DNA of 13,088 nt from Promethearchaeota archaeon (GTDB lineage: Archaea; Asgardarchaeota; Lokiarchaeia; Sigynarchaeales; SOKP01). Numbering within the stretch: the first letter of the stretch is position 1; the number at the start of each line of letters is the position of its first letter. The stretch covers positions 1-13,088 of the forward strand of contig JAEOTW010000165.1 of assembly GCA_016839655.1 (NCBI GenBank), in the 5' to 3' direction. The notes under the pieces are model-generated. The model saw only the letters and a list, made by a program, of their open reading frames with translations, made no database searches and was not told the origin of the DNA. The position numbers and the translations under genes are program-made. Of this stretch, positions 1-7,153 are shown piece after piece.

Positions 1-152
1 CTATTTTTATTTTTGCTTAAAAACTTATTTAATTAATTTAATATATAGTTTAGTTTCATAACTATATATAAATTATGTACACAAAAAATGCTCTTTTAAT
101 GCGAACATAATAAAACCATTTACTCTACTTATTTCTGGCTTAAAAATTTAAT

Positions 153-207
153 AAAATATAATTATGATTAATAACTAGTTTTTTCAAGTAGAATACTTCA
201 AAAGTAT
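153..207 (+). promoter_or_regulatory. Putative promoter and operator of the acyl-CoA dehydrogenase gene
   Basis: An AT-rich TATA-like element (AAAATATAAT, 153-162) lies about 42 bp upstream of the centre of an interrupted inverted repeat, ATACTT-CAA-AAGTAT (193-207). An 8-bp palindrome AACTAGTT lies at 173-180. If 153-162 is the TATA box, transcription would start near 185-190 with a leader of about 55 nt. A second TATA-like stretch, GTATAATTTTG (204-214), would instead give a leader of about 10 nt. No Shine-Dalgarno site is seen before the ATG at 245. The rest of 1-244 shows no gene. Promoter placement is inference. Confidence 0.35.
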
Positions 208-244
208 AATTTTGATAAAAGAGTAAAGAAATTGTTGATTTATT

Positions 245-1399
245 ATGGATTTTTCCTTAACTGAAAAACAAAAAATGTTAAAAAAAATTACTAGAGAATT
301 TGCTGAAGAGTATCTTGTGCCTGTAGCAAAGGAAAGTGATGAGAAGCAGGAATTAGATGAAACTGCGTTCAAAAAGATGCAAGAAATGAATTTTTTTGGA
401 GCATGTCTACCAGAAGAATATGATGGAGCTGGGCTTCAAAATGACACAATAGGATTTGGTATTGTTGTTGAAGAAATTTCACGTGCTGATGCAGCATGGG
501 GTATAACTATTGCTGTACATAATGGTGTTGCTGCTTACCCCATTTATAAATTTGGTACTGATGACCAAAAACAAAATTTTTTAGAAGATCTCGCTAAAGG
601 TAACAAGGTCGGTGCCTTCTGTTTAACTGAAGCAAATGCGGGTTCAGACGCGGGAGGAGTTCAATTAACAGCAGTTAAAGATCGTGACGAATATGTATTG
701 AACGGAACAAAAATTTTTGCGACATCCGGAGGTATTGCAAAAACACTATTAGTAGTGGCAAACACAGGAGAAAAAGATAGTAGAAGACAATTGACAGTTT
801 TTATTGTAGATGGTGATACACCTGGTTATTCTGTTGGAGTAAAAGAAGATAAGTTAGGTGTTAGAGCATCCAATACTTCAGAACTTGTATTTGAAGATGT
901 CCGAGTGCCCCAGGAAAATATTCTAGGAAACTACGGAGAAGGATTTAAAATGGCAATGAAAATCTTAGATTTTGGCAGAATAGGGATTGCGGCTCAATGT
1001 GTTGGGTTAGGACAAGCAGCATTAGAGGCTTCTGTCAAATATGCAAATGAAAGAGTCCAATTTGGAAAACCTATCGGGAGGTTCCAAGGGGTAAAATGGA
1101 AACTAGCAGATGCGGCTTGCGCTGTTGAATCAGCTCGTTTATTTACATACAAGGCAGCATATTTACATGATAAAGGAGAAGAATTTGGAATGGCTAGTTC
1201 TATGGCGAAACTAGTAGCTTCCGAAGCTGCAATGCAAGCTGCTCATAGTGCTGTTCAAATCCATGGTGGGTATGGTTTAATGAAAGCATATCCAGTAGAA
1301 AGATATTTCCGCGATGCAAAGATGGGCGAAATTTATGAAGGAACAAGTGAAATCCAAAGATTAGTAATTGCAGGCAACCTACTAAGAAAAGGAGCTTAA
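245..1399 (+). CDS. Acyl-CoA dehydrogenase, FAD-dependent (short/medium-chain type)
   Basis: This cytosolic flavoenzyme interconverts acyl-CoA and 2,3-enoyl-CoA, with Etf as electron partner. Its 384 residues match the usual 375-390, and all three domains are present: an N-terminal helical domain (about 1-120), a beta domain with the signature AFCLTEANAGSDAGG (124-138), and a C-terminal helical domain. That last domain carries the FAD/dimer contacts R270-V-Q-F-G274 and QIHGGYG (338-344) and the stretch YEGTSEIQR, whose E365 sits at the position of the catalytic base of butyryl- and medium-chain dehydrogenases. The ATG at 245 begins the usual MDFSLTEKQ-type N-terminus. etfB and etfA follow on the same strand, the order of CarCDE and acdB-etfBA, so the in vivo direction could be enoyl-CoA reduction with bifurcation or acyl-CoA oxidation. 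Chain length and substrate cannot be read from the sequence. Confidence 0.95.
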   Translation: MDFSLTEKQKMLKKITREFAEEYLVPVAKESDEKQELDETAFKKMQEMNFFGACLPEEYDGAGLQNDTIGFGIVVEEISRADAAWGITIAVHNGVAAYPIYKFGTDDQKQNFLEDLAKGNKVGAFCLTEANAGSDAGGVQLTAVKDRDEYVLNGTKIFATSGGIAKTLLVVANTGEKDSRRQLTVFIVDGDTPGYSVGVKEDKLGVRASNTSELVFEDVRVPQENILGNYGEGFKMAMKILDFGRIGIAAQCVGLGQAALEASVKYANERVQFGKPIGRFQGVKWKLADAACAVESARLFTYKAAYLHDKGEEFGMASSMAKLVASEAAMQAAHSAVQIHGGYGLMKAYPVERYFRDAKMGEIYEGTSEIQRLVIAGNLLRKGA

Positions 1400-1546
1400 A
1401 AAAATCAATCAGATATAATGAACTAATAAATTACTTACCTAATTTTTTATTTTGTTATCGGAAACTTTATTTTTCTAGAATTTTTTATTCGTTTCAAAAG
1501 AAGATATATGATTATAGACTCAAATTTATGAGGTATTGGTATCAGA
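1400..1546 (+). promoter_or_regulatory. 147-bp spacer with T-rich tracts and the etfB Shine-Dalgarno site
   Basis: The gap between the dehydrogenase and etfB holds several T-rich runs (1441-1452 and 1467-1490) that could act as archaeal-type termination or attenuation sites. A strong Shine-Dalgarno motif, GAGGT (1530-1534), sits 12 nt before the TTG start of etfB. AT-rich elements such as GATATATGATTATAG (1503-1517) could form a separate etf promoter, but none is decisive. The gap is wide compared with the 13-nt etfB/etfA junction, so the etf genes may be expressed at a different level from the dehydrogenase. Confidence 0.35.
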
Positions 1547-2353
1547 TTGAAAATCTTTGTGTGTATTAAACAAGTACCAGGAGTTTCAGAGGTAAAGATC
1601 GACCCTAAGAAAAACACATTAGTACGAGAAGGCGTTGTGTCAATAATCAATCCGAATGATAGAAATGCTCTTGAATTAGCTTTAACTCTTAAGGAAGAAT
1701 ATAAAGCAGAAGTTATTGCTATGACTATGGGGCCTCCTCAGGCAGAAGAAGCATTACGTGAAGCTTTGGCGATGGGAGTAAATAAAGGATTTTTACTAAG
1801 TGATAGAGCTTTTGCTGGAGCTGATACTTTAGCTACATCATACACTCTTGCGTTAGCAATTAAAAAAATAATAAATGAAGCTGATCCTGAAGAAAAGTTT
1901 CTTATTATTTGTGGTGCTCAAGCAGTAGATGGAGATACAGGCCAAGTACCTCCAGAATTAGCAGAAGAACTGGGGATTCCACAAATCACTTATGTCAAGA
2001 GAATTGAGTTAAATGAGGATAAAATAACTGTAGAGCGAAAATTTAGAGCCACAGAGATTGTTGTCATTGAGACAAAATTGCCTGCATTAATATCAGTACT
2101 AGTTGATATAAATAATCCTAGGTATCCAAGTATGGCAGGAATTATGAGGGCTTATGAAAAAGCGAATGTGATATATTTTGATTCCAATGCGTTAAATGCA
2201 GATAAATCTAAAATTGGCTTAAATGGTTCTATGACAGAAGTTAAGAAAATATTTTTTCCTGAAAGAAGAGTAAACCCTGTCATGTTAGAGGGTTCCACTG
2301 AAGAGATAGCAAAAAGATTATGTCAACATTTAAAAGACGATAAAATTTTTTAA
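1547..2353 (+). CDS. etfB: Electron transfer flavoprotein, beta subunit
   Basis: EtfB pairs with EtfA and, in bifurcating members, holds the FAD that takes electrons from NADH. The 268 residues have the full family layout: N-terminal MKIFVCIKQVP, the segment AMTMGPPQAEEALREALAMG (58-77), the nucleotide-binding signature with DGDTGQVPPELAEELGIP at about 128-145, and NNPRYPSMAGIMRA (189-202). DGDTGQV is typical of Etfs from anaerobes rather than the mitochondrial type. The start is TTG at 1547, chosen because it gives the conserved N-terminus and follows GAGGT (1530-1534). The gene ends 13 nt before etfA, so the two are very likely co-translated. Bifurcation is inferred from context and family, not proven by residues. 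Confidence 0.95.
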   Translation: MKIFVCIKQVPGVSEVKIDPKKNTLVREGVVSIINPNDRNALELALTLKEEYKAEVIAMTMGPPQAEEALREALAMGVNKGFLLSDRAFAGADTLATSYTLALAIKKIINEADPEEKFLIICGAQAVDGDTGQVPPELAEELGIPQITYVKRIELNEDKITVERKFRATEIVVIETKLPALISVLVDINNPRYPSMAGIMRAYEKANVIYFDSNALNADKSKIGLNGSMTEVKKIFFPERRVNPVMLEGSTEEIAKRLCQHLKDDKIF

Positions 2354-2366
2354 GAGGATAATTTAC

Positions 2367-3566
2367 TTGAGCATAATAATTGATGAAGAATTATGTACGG
2401 GTTGCGCTAGTTGCATAGAAACCTGCATGTATGATGCTATTGAGTTAGATAACAATATAGCAAAAGTTCTACCAAATTGTACTTTATGTACTCTATGTAT
2501 AGAAACTTGTCCTGAAGAAGCGATTTCATTAGAACGTGAGGATGTTAAAGCTCAAAAAATAGACATCTCCCAATTTAAAGGAGTATGGGTTGTTGCAGAA
2601 CATTACAAAAAGAAAATTCAGAACGTATCATTTCAACTGCTCAGTAAAGGACGAGAATTAGCAGATTTATTACAAGTAAATTTAACATTTATTATATTGG
2701 GAACGGATTTTGGTGATCAATTAGAAGAATTTGGCCTCTTTGGTATGGATGAGATCATCTATATTAAATCACCAATATTAAAAAATTATTATTCAGATTT
2801 ATACACAAAAATAATTACAGAATTAGTGTTAGAAAACAAACCTGAAATTATATTAATTGGAGCCACCCCTACCGGAAGAGATTTTGCTCCAAGAGTAGCA
2901 AAAAGACTTAATGCAGGGTTAACTGCTGATTGCACAGGATTAGATATAAATTTGGAAACTAGAAACTTACTTCAGACACGGCCAACTTATGGAGGAAATA
3001 TCATGGCAACTATTAGAACACCTTCTTCCAGACCACAAATGGCAACTGTTAGACCAGGTATTTATAACATGCCTGAAAAAGTAAAAAAAAATGTAAATAT
3101 TTTGAAAATCGATTATGAATTCGATGAAAAAGATTCTGTCTCAAAGATAGTTAAAATTATAAGTAAAACTAAAATTTCAGTAAACCTTGAAGATGCTGAG
3201 ATTATAGTAGCTGGAGGTCGCGGTATTGGTTCAAAAGAGAATTTTAAAATTATCGAGGATTTGGCACATGTATTAGGGGCTGAATTAGGTGGAACAAGGA
3301 TAACTATTGAACTAAATTGGCTTGATCCTGATAGGCAAATTGGTCAAACTGGCAAAATAGTATCTCCAAAATTATATATCGCTTGTGGTATTTCTGGAGC
3401 TGTCCAGCATATTGTAGGTATGCAAAATTCTGATATTATCGTAGCGATAAATAAAGATCCTAATGCACCAATTTTTAGTTGGGCTCATTATGGTATTGTT
3501 GGAGATTTAAATGAGGTTATTCCTTTTCTAATTGAAGAAATAAAAAAAATTAAAGAACTCGAGTAA
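2367..3566 (+). CDS. etfA: Electron transfer flavoprotein alpha subunit with N-terminal 2[4Fe-4S] ferredoxin domain
   Basis: This is the larger Etf subunit, fused to a bacterial-type ferredoxin. Residues 1-60 have two CX2CX2CX3C motifs (C10, C13, C16, C20 and C38, C41, C44, C48), enough for two [4Fe-4S] clusters. The first motif lacks the usual Pro after its last Cys; the second has it (C48-P49). The EtfA core follows, with the C-terminal FAD domain marked by GGRGIGSKENF (283-293), QIGQTGK (324-330) and SGAVQHIVGM (343-352). At 399 residues it is a normal EtfA (about 330) plus the ferredoxin module. The start is TTG at 2367 with GAGG at 2354-2357. The fusion resembles CarE of Acetobacterium caffeyl-CoA reductase and related anaerobic Etfs, which supports electron exchange with ferredoxin. 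The precise electron route is inference. Confidence 0.95.
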   Translation: MSIIIDEELCTGCASCIETCMYDAIELDNNIAKVLPNCTLCTLCIETCPEEAISLEREDVKAQKIDISQFKGVWVVAEHYKKKIQNVSFQLLSKGRELADLLQVNLTFIILGTDFGDQLEEFGLFGMDEIIYIKSPILKNYYSDLYTKIITELVLENKPEIILIGATPTGRDFAPRVAKRLNAGLTADCTGLDINLETRNLLQTRPTYGGNIMATIRTPSSRPQMATVRPGIYNMPEKVKKNVNILKIDYEFDEKDSVSKIVKIISKTKISVNLEDAEIIVAGGRGIGSKENFKIIEDLAHVLGAELGGTRITIELNWLDPDRQIGQTGKIVSPKLYIACGISGAVQHIVGMQNSDIIVAINKDPNAPIFSWAHYGIVGDLNEVIPFLIEEIKKIKELE

Positions 3567-3736
3567 ATCTATAAAAAAGAAATCAATGATCTTCTCAAAT
3601 TCAAGATTTACATCGATTTATCAAAATTAATGAAGTTAAAACTTAAATATAGTTATTATTGTTAAAAAAAAAGAGAGTAATGGAATGCTCATTAATTATT
3701 CGTGGAGGAATAAATATGGCTTTAACATTCCACTAC

Positions 3737-3761
3737 TAGAAAAAAATATGATTTTTTTCTA
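3737..3761 (+). terminator. Hairpin with T7 run, candidate terminator of the acd-etfBA unit
   Basis: An 11-bp perfect inverted repeat (TAGAAAAAAAT, loop ATG, then its complement) ends in a run of seven T followed by CTA. A T-run is the usual archaeal termination signal, and the hairpin would reinforce it. It lies 170 nt after the etfA stop, which implies a long 3' untranslated region if used. The stem is almost entirely A:T, so the fold is weak. Confidence 0.4.
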
Positions 3762-4051
3762 TTATGTATCTAGTCAACTATATTAATAAATGTTTCGTGA
3801 ATTTTATGAACGCTCTGTTCAATTATTCCGTAAGTATAATTGGTATTAAAGCGTTATGAAAGTAATATATTATTATTTCTCTTTAACATCCTTCTTTTAG
3901 AAATACAAGCTAAAAAAGTTCATAGTTTTAATGGAAAAAAAAAAATTTTCTTTCATGAAAAACGAAATAATAACATTTTATTGAAACAGTTTTTCCGAAT
4001 TTTTTTAAAAATTCTAGTTCCTCATCATTTTAGTTAAAATAATTTTACAAT

Positions 4052-4069
4052 TTATTAAGATCTTAATAA
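4052..4069. repeat. Perfect 18-bp palindrome in the gene-poor gap
   Basis: The half-sites TTATTAAGA and TCTTAATAA are exact reverse complements with no spacer, centred on GATC. The palindrome is about 270 bp upstream of the membrane-protein gene. A homodimeric DNA-binding protein site is one reading. No second copy was seen in the window. Confidence 0.5.
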
Positions 4070-4285
4070 GAAAGAAGTCATTTTTAAACAGCCAAAACAG
4101 TATACAATTTAAAATTCAATACGACCCCGACAAAATAATTTATTACCTTAACCTAATATTAACGTTACTCTAACATCTCAGATTTAAAGAAAATTAACTC
4201 ATAGAATCTTGAATTAGAATATACTATAATAGTTAAAATAAATAATGTTAATTTATTTGTAGGAATAATTATAAATCCATTAATT

Positions 4286-4330
4286 TCTATATAATTTATA
4301 CTCTAATTTATTATATCCAAAAAAAAAGGA
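4286..4330 (+). promoter_or_regulatory. Putative promoter and ribosome site of the four-helix membrane protein
   Basis: TCTATATAAT (4286-4295) is a good archaeal TATA-like box about 45 bp before the ATG at 4337, placing transcription start near 4315-4320 with a short leader. AAGGA at 4326-4330, 6 nt before the ATG, is a plausible Shine-Dalgarno site. Confidence 0.4.
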
Positions 4331-4336
4331 TTAAAT

Positions 4337-4855
4337 ATGTCAGATAAAGAATCAGAAAGTAAACATTATTTGCCATTTGTAGGTCTTTTAGAGGATTATG
4401 TGGGTCGTTCACCATGGGATTATTATAGTTGGGGGCATATTGCCTTTGGAATTGGTGCTTTTTCCATATATTCGTTAATTATCACATTATTTGAATTATT
4501 AATAGGGCCTTCTCTTATACCATGGTATTTCATCCTGTTATTAGTTCTTATTACAGCTGTGATATGGGAAGTCATTGAAAACACAATTCTATGGAGATTA
4601 GGACTAAAATACGAGAATAGGAAGGACTCTGCTATCAATGCATTTTTTGATGTTGTTTTTGTTCTTGTAGGTGGTGTTACGACATGGCTCCTTAAATGGA
4701 TAATTATGGATGTAGTTGGTGAAAGAGGTCGTTGGTTTTATGTATCAGCACTCTGCCTTTTCTTCCTTGTAATTATCGCTTATTTTATCGGATTCTATAT
4801 TACTAATCAGAAAACAAAGAAAGCCAGAAAAGAACTTGGTAAAGTAATAAGTTAA
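4337..4855 (+). CDS. Four-helix integral membrane protein, unknown function
   Basis: I do not recognise a named family with certainty. The 172 residues have a polar N-terminus (1-30), four predicted membrane helices (about 33-56, 61-80, 99-122 and 132-156) and a basic C-terminal tail with TKKARKELGK. Conserved-looking polar residues lie at helix ends: H34 in GHIAFG, W77-E78-x-x-E81-N82, and D97-S98-x-x-N101-x-x-x-D105 followed by a GG pair. This GH...WE..EN...DS..N...D pattern recalls small membrane families such as DUF2585/UPF0314 or VanZ-like proteins, but the match is by eye only. The gene stands alone, converging on the dehydratase activator gene 39 bp away. AAGGA before the ATG and the TATA-like box support the start. 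Confidence 0.8.
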   Translation: MSDKESESKHYLPFVGLLEDYVGRSPWDYYSWGHIAFGIGAFSIYSLIITLFELLIGPSLIPWYFILLLVLITAVIWEVIENTILWRLGLKYENRKDSAINAFFDVVFVLVGGVTTWLLKWIIMDVVGERGRWFYVSALCLFFLVIIAYFIGFYITNQKTKKARKELGKVIS

Positions 4856-4874
4856 AAATGTTAAATATAACTTA

Positions 4875-4890
4875 ATTTCTTCTTTTTTTA
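4875..4890 (+). terminator. T-rich termination signal after the membrane-protein gene
   Basis: A pyrimidine-rich tract with a run of seven T (CTTCTTTTTTTAG) follows the stop codon at 4855 within the short convergent gap. It matches the U-rich termination signal of archaeal RNA polymerase. No stem precedes it. Confidence 0.4.
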
Positions 4891-4894
4891 GAAT

Positions 4895-5692
4895 TTAGCA
4901 TTCTCCCGCGATATTATATGATTCTAGACTATATAAAGCAGCTCCTATTGCTCCTATAAATTGTGGATAAGGTGGAATTAAAATATCTGCTTCTAATTCA
5001 GATCTCAACATTTTTCCAATAATATTATTATGAGCTACAACTCCTCCAGTTAAAACAACGTTTCCTTCAATCTCGGTCATTTCAATAATTCTCTTTATTA
5101 CCGAGCCAAATGCACTCCTTATCAAATCTTCTACTCTTTCTCCATATTTAATACGAGTAAGAATTTCAGTCTTTGCAAATACAGTACAATAACTAGCAAG
5201 GGGAATATCTGAAGTAGCTTTAGTTGCTAAATTATTTAAATCTTTCAAGGGAAGATCAAGGCGGTAAGCGATCTCCTCAATAAAAGCCCCTGTTCCAGCA
5301 GCGCACTTTCTATTCATTTTAAACCGGATTATTTTTCCTTGGTCATCAAGTTTGATAACTTTGGTATCCTGTCCTCCTATATCAATAACCGTAATTTTTT
5401 TAGGAAAATAGTGATATGCTCCTTTAGCATGACAACTAATTTCAGTTTTGTTGCTATCAGTAAACGAAACCTTATTTTTTCCATATCCTGTAGCAGTAAT
5501 AGATTTAATAGCATTTTTGGACAATGAGAGATCTGATAGGACTTTATGAAAAGCTAATTTGCTGGAATCTTCTATAGAAGTGCCAGTCCGTTTAACGAAT
5601 GAGCTTAAAATCTCTTTGTTGTTATCAATAAGTACGGATTTTACGTATGATGTACCAACATCTATACCTACAAAATAAAGTTCCTTACTCAT
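4895..5692 (-). CDS. 2-hydroxyacyl-CoA dehydratase activator, BadF/BadG/HgdC ATPase family
   Basis: This family is a homodimeric ASKHA-fold ATPase with one [4Fe-4S] cluster between its subunits; ATP hydrolysis drives a low-potential electron into a partner such as HgdAB/HadBC dehydratase, benzoyl-CoA reductase or a double-cubane protein. The 265 residues match the usual 255-270 of single-domain members. Visible motifs are the phosphate loop GIDVGTSYVK (9-18), DIGGQDTK (104-111), the bridging-cluster cysteines C130 (KCAAGTGAF) and C169 (YCTVFAKTE), and TGGV (215-218). The gene is last in the four-gene operon, 23 nt after the PanE-like gene, without a clear Shine-Dalgarno site. No dehydratase or CoA-transferase subunit is in the window, so the activator is an orphan here. 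The partner cannot be named. Confidence 0.93.
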   Translation of the reverse strand: MSKELYFVGIDVGTSYVKSVLIDNNKEILSSFVKRTGTSIEDSSKLAFHKVLSDLSLSKNAIKSITATGYGKNKVSFTDSNKTEISCHAKGAYHYFPKKITVIDIGGQDTKVIKLDDQGKIIRFKMNRKCAAGTGAFIEEIAYRLDLPLKDLNNLATKATSDIPLASYCTVFAKTEILTRIKYGERVEDLIRSAFGSVIKRIIEMTEIEGNVVLTGGVVAHNNIIGKMLRSELEADILIPPYPQFIGAIGAALYSLESYNIAGEC

Positions 5693-5715
5693 GATTTTGT
5701 TATAATCAAAGTTTT

Positions 5716-6663
5716 TTAATCGCGATTGATTGGAGGTAATTCACAGCCCTTAATTAATGAAACGAAAATCTTATTATATGGAGTTGGGATCCCCTCGAGT
5801 TCTCCATATTCTACTATTTTACCATTAAGAAATCCAATTTCTGATGGAATTCCCGCATTTATATCAGCTTCCATTGAAACTCTATGATGTCCAGCTTTAT
5901 CTAAGTAATTCATACATGTATCTAAAAAATCAGGCTCGAAGGCAAGACCACGGGCTCGAGCAACTTCTATTCCTTCACGCAGTATTTCTCGGCAAATTTT
6001 TCTAGTATCTTCAAAGCCCATTGTTTGTTTCATTGTTGTATGGGTGGTAACGCAAACGGGACTTATTGCGTTAAGTATGCATTTTGTCCATTCATATTTT
6101 TTGATATCTTTAGTAAAGACGGTTTCTAATCCAGATGAATTTATGATATTAGCTAATTTTTTAGCTTTTTCTTCAGCTTCAGTTGTTAACACACCTAAGT
6201 AATTTGGTGGATTAAAAAAAGACATCCGAATTACTCCATCTTCTAAAATATTCCCAGCATAGTTAACAACTATACGGATAGCATTTTCTTCACCAACAAA
6301 TTCTGCAATAAGGTCCTCTGTATCAAAACCGTTCTGTACGCTAATTATGGTGGAGTTAGGCTCCATAATTTTTTTGATTTGTGGTAAAATTTCATCAAGA
6401 TGAGATGCCTTTACAGCAATAAATAAAGTGTTTAATCCTTTATTTTTCAACTCATCTATAGAATAACATATGTTTTCTTTTGGAAATTTCACATTAAATT
6501 CCTTAAGATTTGTTATTGTTAATCCTTTCTTCTTTATCTTATCCATATGATTCTTATTAATATCTACAAGAACAATATTATGACCATCCCTTGCTAGATA
6601 GGCTGCCAATATCCCACCAGTGGGACCAACTCCAATTATTCCAATTTTTATTTCATTACTCAT
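5716..6663 (-). CDS. PanE/ApbA-family NAD(P)H-dependent 2-oxoacid (ketopantoate-type) reductase
   Basis: A cytosolic reductase of 315 residues. The N-terminal Rossmann domain has GVGPTGG (11-17), and the family's active-site set is present: K85 (VKAS), N111 (QNG), K194 and N198 (WTKCILNA), and the C-terminal S263/D267/E275 stretch followed by NG and GIPTPYN. The start is the ATG at 6663, not the earlier in-frame ATG at 6789: it gives the normal nucleotide-fold N-terminus, has GAGGT at 6670-6674, and forms an ATGA overlap with the polyferredoxin stop, implying coupled translation. Ketopantoate reductase (CoA synthesis) is one possibility. Some PanE-family enzymes, such as the Lactococcus D-2-hydroxyacid dehydrogenase, reduce branched 2-oxoacids, and the location between an AOR/ferredoxin pair and a dehydratase activator makes a 2-hydroxyacid dehydrogenase role attractive. 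Substrate is inferred. Confidence 0.9.
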   Translation of the reverse strand: MSNEIKIGIIGVGPTGGILAAYLARDGHNIVLVDINKNHMDKIKKKGLTITNLKEFNVKFPKENICYSIDELKNKGLNTLFIAVKASHLDEILPQIKKIMEPNSTIISVQNGFDTEDLIAEFVGEENAIRIVVNYAGNILEDGVIRMSFFNPPNYLGVLTTEAEEKAKKLANIINSSGLETVFTKDIKKYEWTKCILNAISPVCVTTHTTMKQTMGFEDTRKICREILREGIEVARARGLAFEPDFLDTCMNYLDKAGHHRVSMEADINAGIPSEIGFLNGKIVEYGELEGIPTPYNKIFVSLIKGCELPPINRD

Positions 6664-7148
6664 ATTGATACCTCTAATAGTTTTTTCATTAATTCTGATA
6701 ATTTTTCTGCCGCAATTCTTCTTTTTTGTATATTGATTGTGTTTAAATCTAAAAATTGAAGTGCACCTGGAATACAAAACTTTACACATATAGGATCTCC
6801 CTCGCAGAGATCACATTTCAAGATCTTTCTGTCCTTATCAATACCTAATCCACCAAGCGGACAAAAAGTCACACAAAGTTTACATCCAACGCATAAATCT
6901 TTATCAATTAGAACAGCTCCTGTCTTCTCATCTCTACTTACTGCACCCATTGGGCATACAGTCTCGCAAATAGGGGTCTCACAATGTTGGCAGATCATTG
7001 GTACAAATAAACCAACATTTTCCCATTTTACGACATGAATCCTCGCTCGAGAGGGATTACTAACCTTTTCGTGAAAGAGAGAACATGCATTTTCACATAA
7101 TCTGCATCCAGTGCATTTTTCCGGATCAACAAATAATATTTTTTGCAT
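6660..7148 (-). CDS. Four-cluster [4Fe-4S] ferredoxin-type electron transfer subunit (HycB/AorA-like)
   Basis: This soluble electron-transfer protein of 162 residues has 16 cysteines in four groups: C12/15/18/22, C53/56/61/65, C86/89/92/96 and C112/115/121/125. The CX2CX4CX3C form in groups two and four is typical of the HycB/DmsB-like family. No twin-arginine signal is present, so it is cytoplasmic. It lies 16 nt after the AOR stop, with an excellent Shine-Dalgarno GAGGTGA at 7154-7160, and overlaps the PanE-like gene by 4 nt. AOR enzymes with a dedicated small Fe-S subunit are known (AorAB of Aromatoleum, YdhV/YdhY, BamBC), so it is very likely the electron-carrying partner of the adjacent AOR. 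The C-terminal 30 residues after the last cluster are helical and charged. Confidence 0.93.
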   Translation of the reverse strand: MQKILFVDPEKCTGCRLCENACSLFHEKVSNPSRARIHVVKWENVGLFVPMICQHCETPICETVCPMGAVSRDEKTGAVLIDKDLCVGCKLCVTFCPLGGLGIDKDRKILKCDLCEGDPICVKFCIPGALQFLDLNTINIQKRRIAAEKLSELMKKLLEVSI

Positions 7149-7153
7149 TTAAT

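Larger units (their letters stand above)
3567..4336. other. Gene-poor intergenic stretch (about 770 bp)
   Basis: No convincing gene was found here on either strand. Reading frames are short and rich in Phe, Lys and Asn with no family motif. I found no tRNA-like fold, CRISPR spacing or transposon end. The stretch contains a hairpin with a T-run (3737-3761), an 18-bp perfect palindrome (4052-4069), a 19-codon ORF (3680-3739) with an internal GGAGG before a second ATG, and the promoter of the membrane-protein gene (4286-4300). It could be a decayed gene region or hold an unrecognised RNA. Confidence 0.5.

Noticed and set aside
3680..3739. 19-codon ORF with internal GGAGG and a second ATG
   Set aside because: The GGAGG-ATG pair would make only a 7-residue peptide; no homologue or motif can be recognised. 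Noted only as part of the gap.
3840..4037. 65-codon frame in the gene-poor gap
   Set aside because: It starts with TTG, is made of Phe/Leu/Lys/Asn/Ile-rich sequence as expected from random AT-rich DNA, has no ribosome site and no motif.
3567..4336. tRNA, CRISPR or transposon remnant in the gap
   Set aside because: No cloverleaf with a TPsiC-like arm, no regularly spaced repeats, and no transposase-like reading frame or terminal repeat pair was found.
6664..6789. 42-residue N-terminal extension of the PanE-like reductase
   Set aside because: It lies entirely inside the polyferredoxin gene in another frame. The ATG at 6663 has a Shine-Dalgarno site and gives the normal Rossmann N-terminus.
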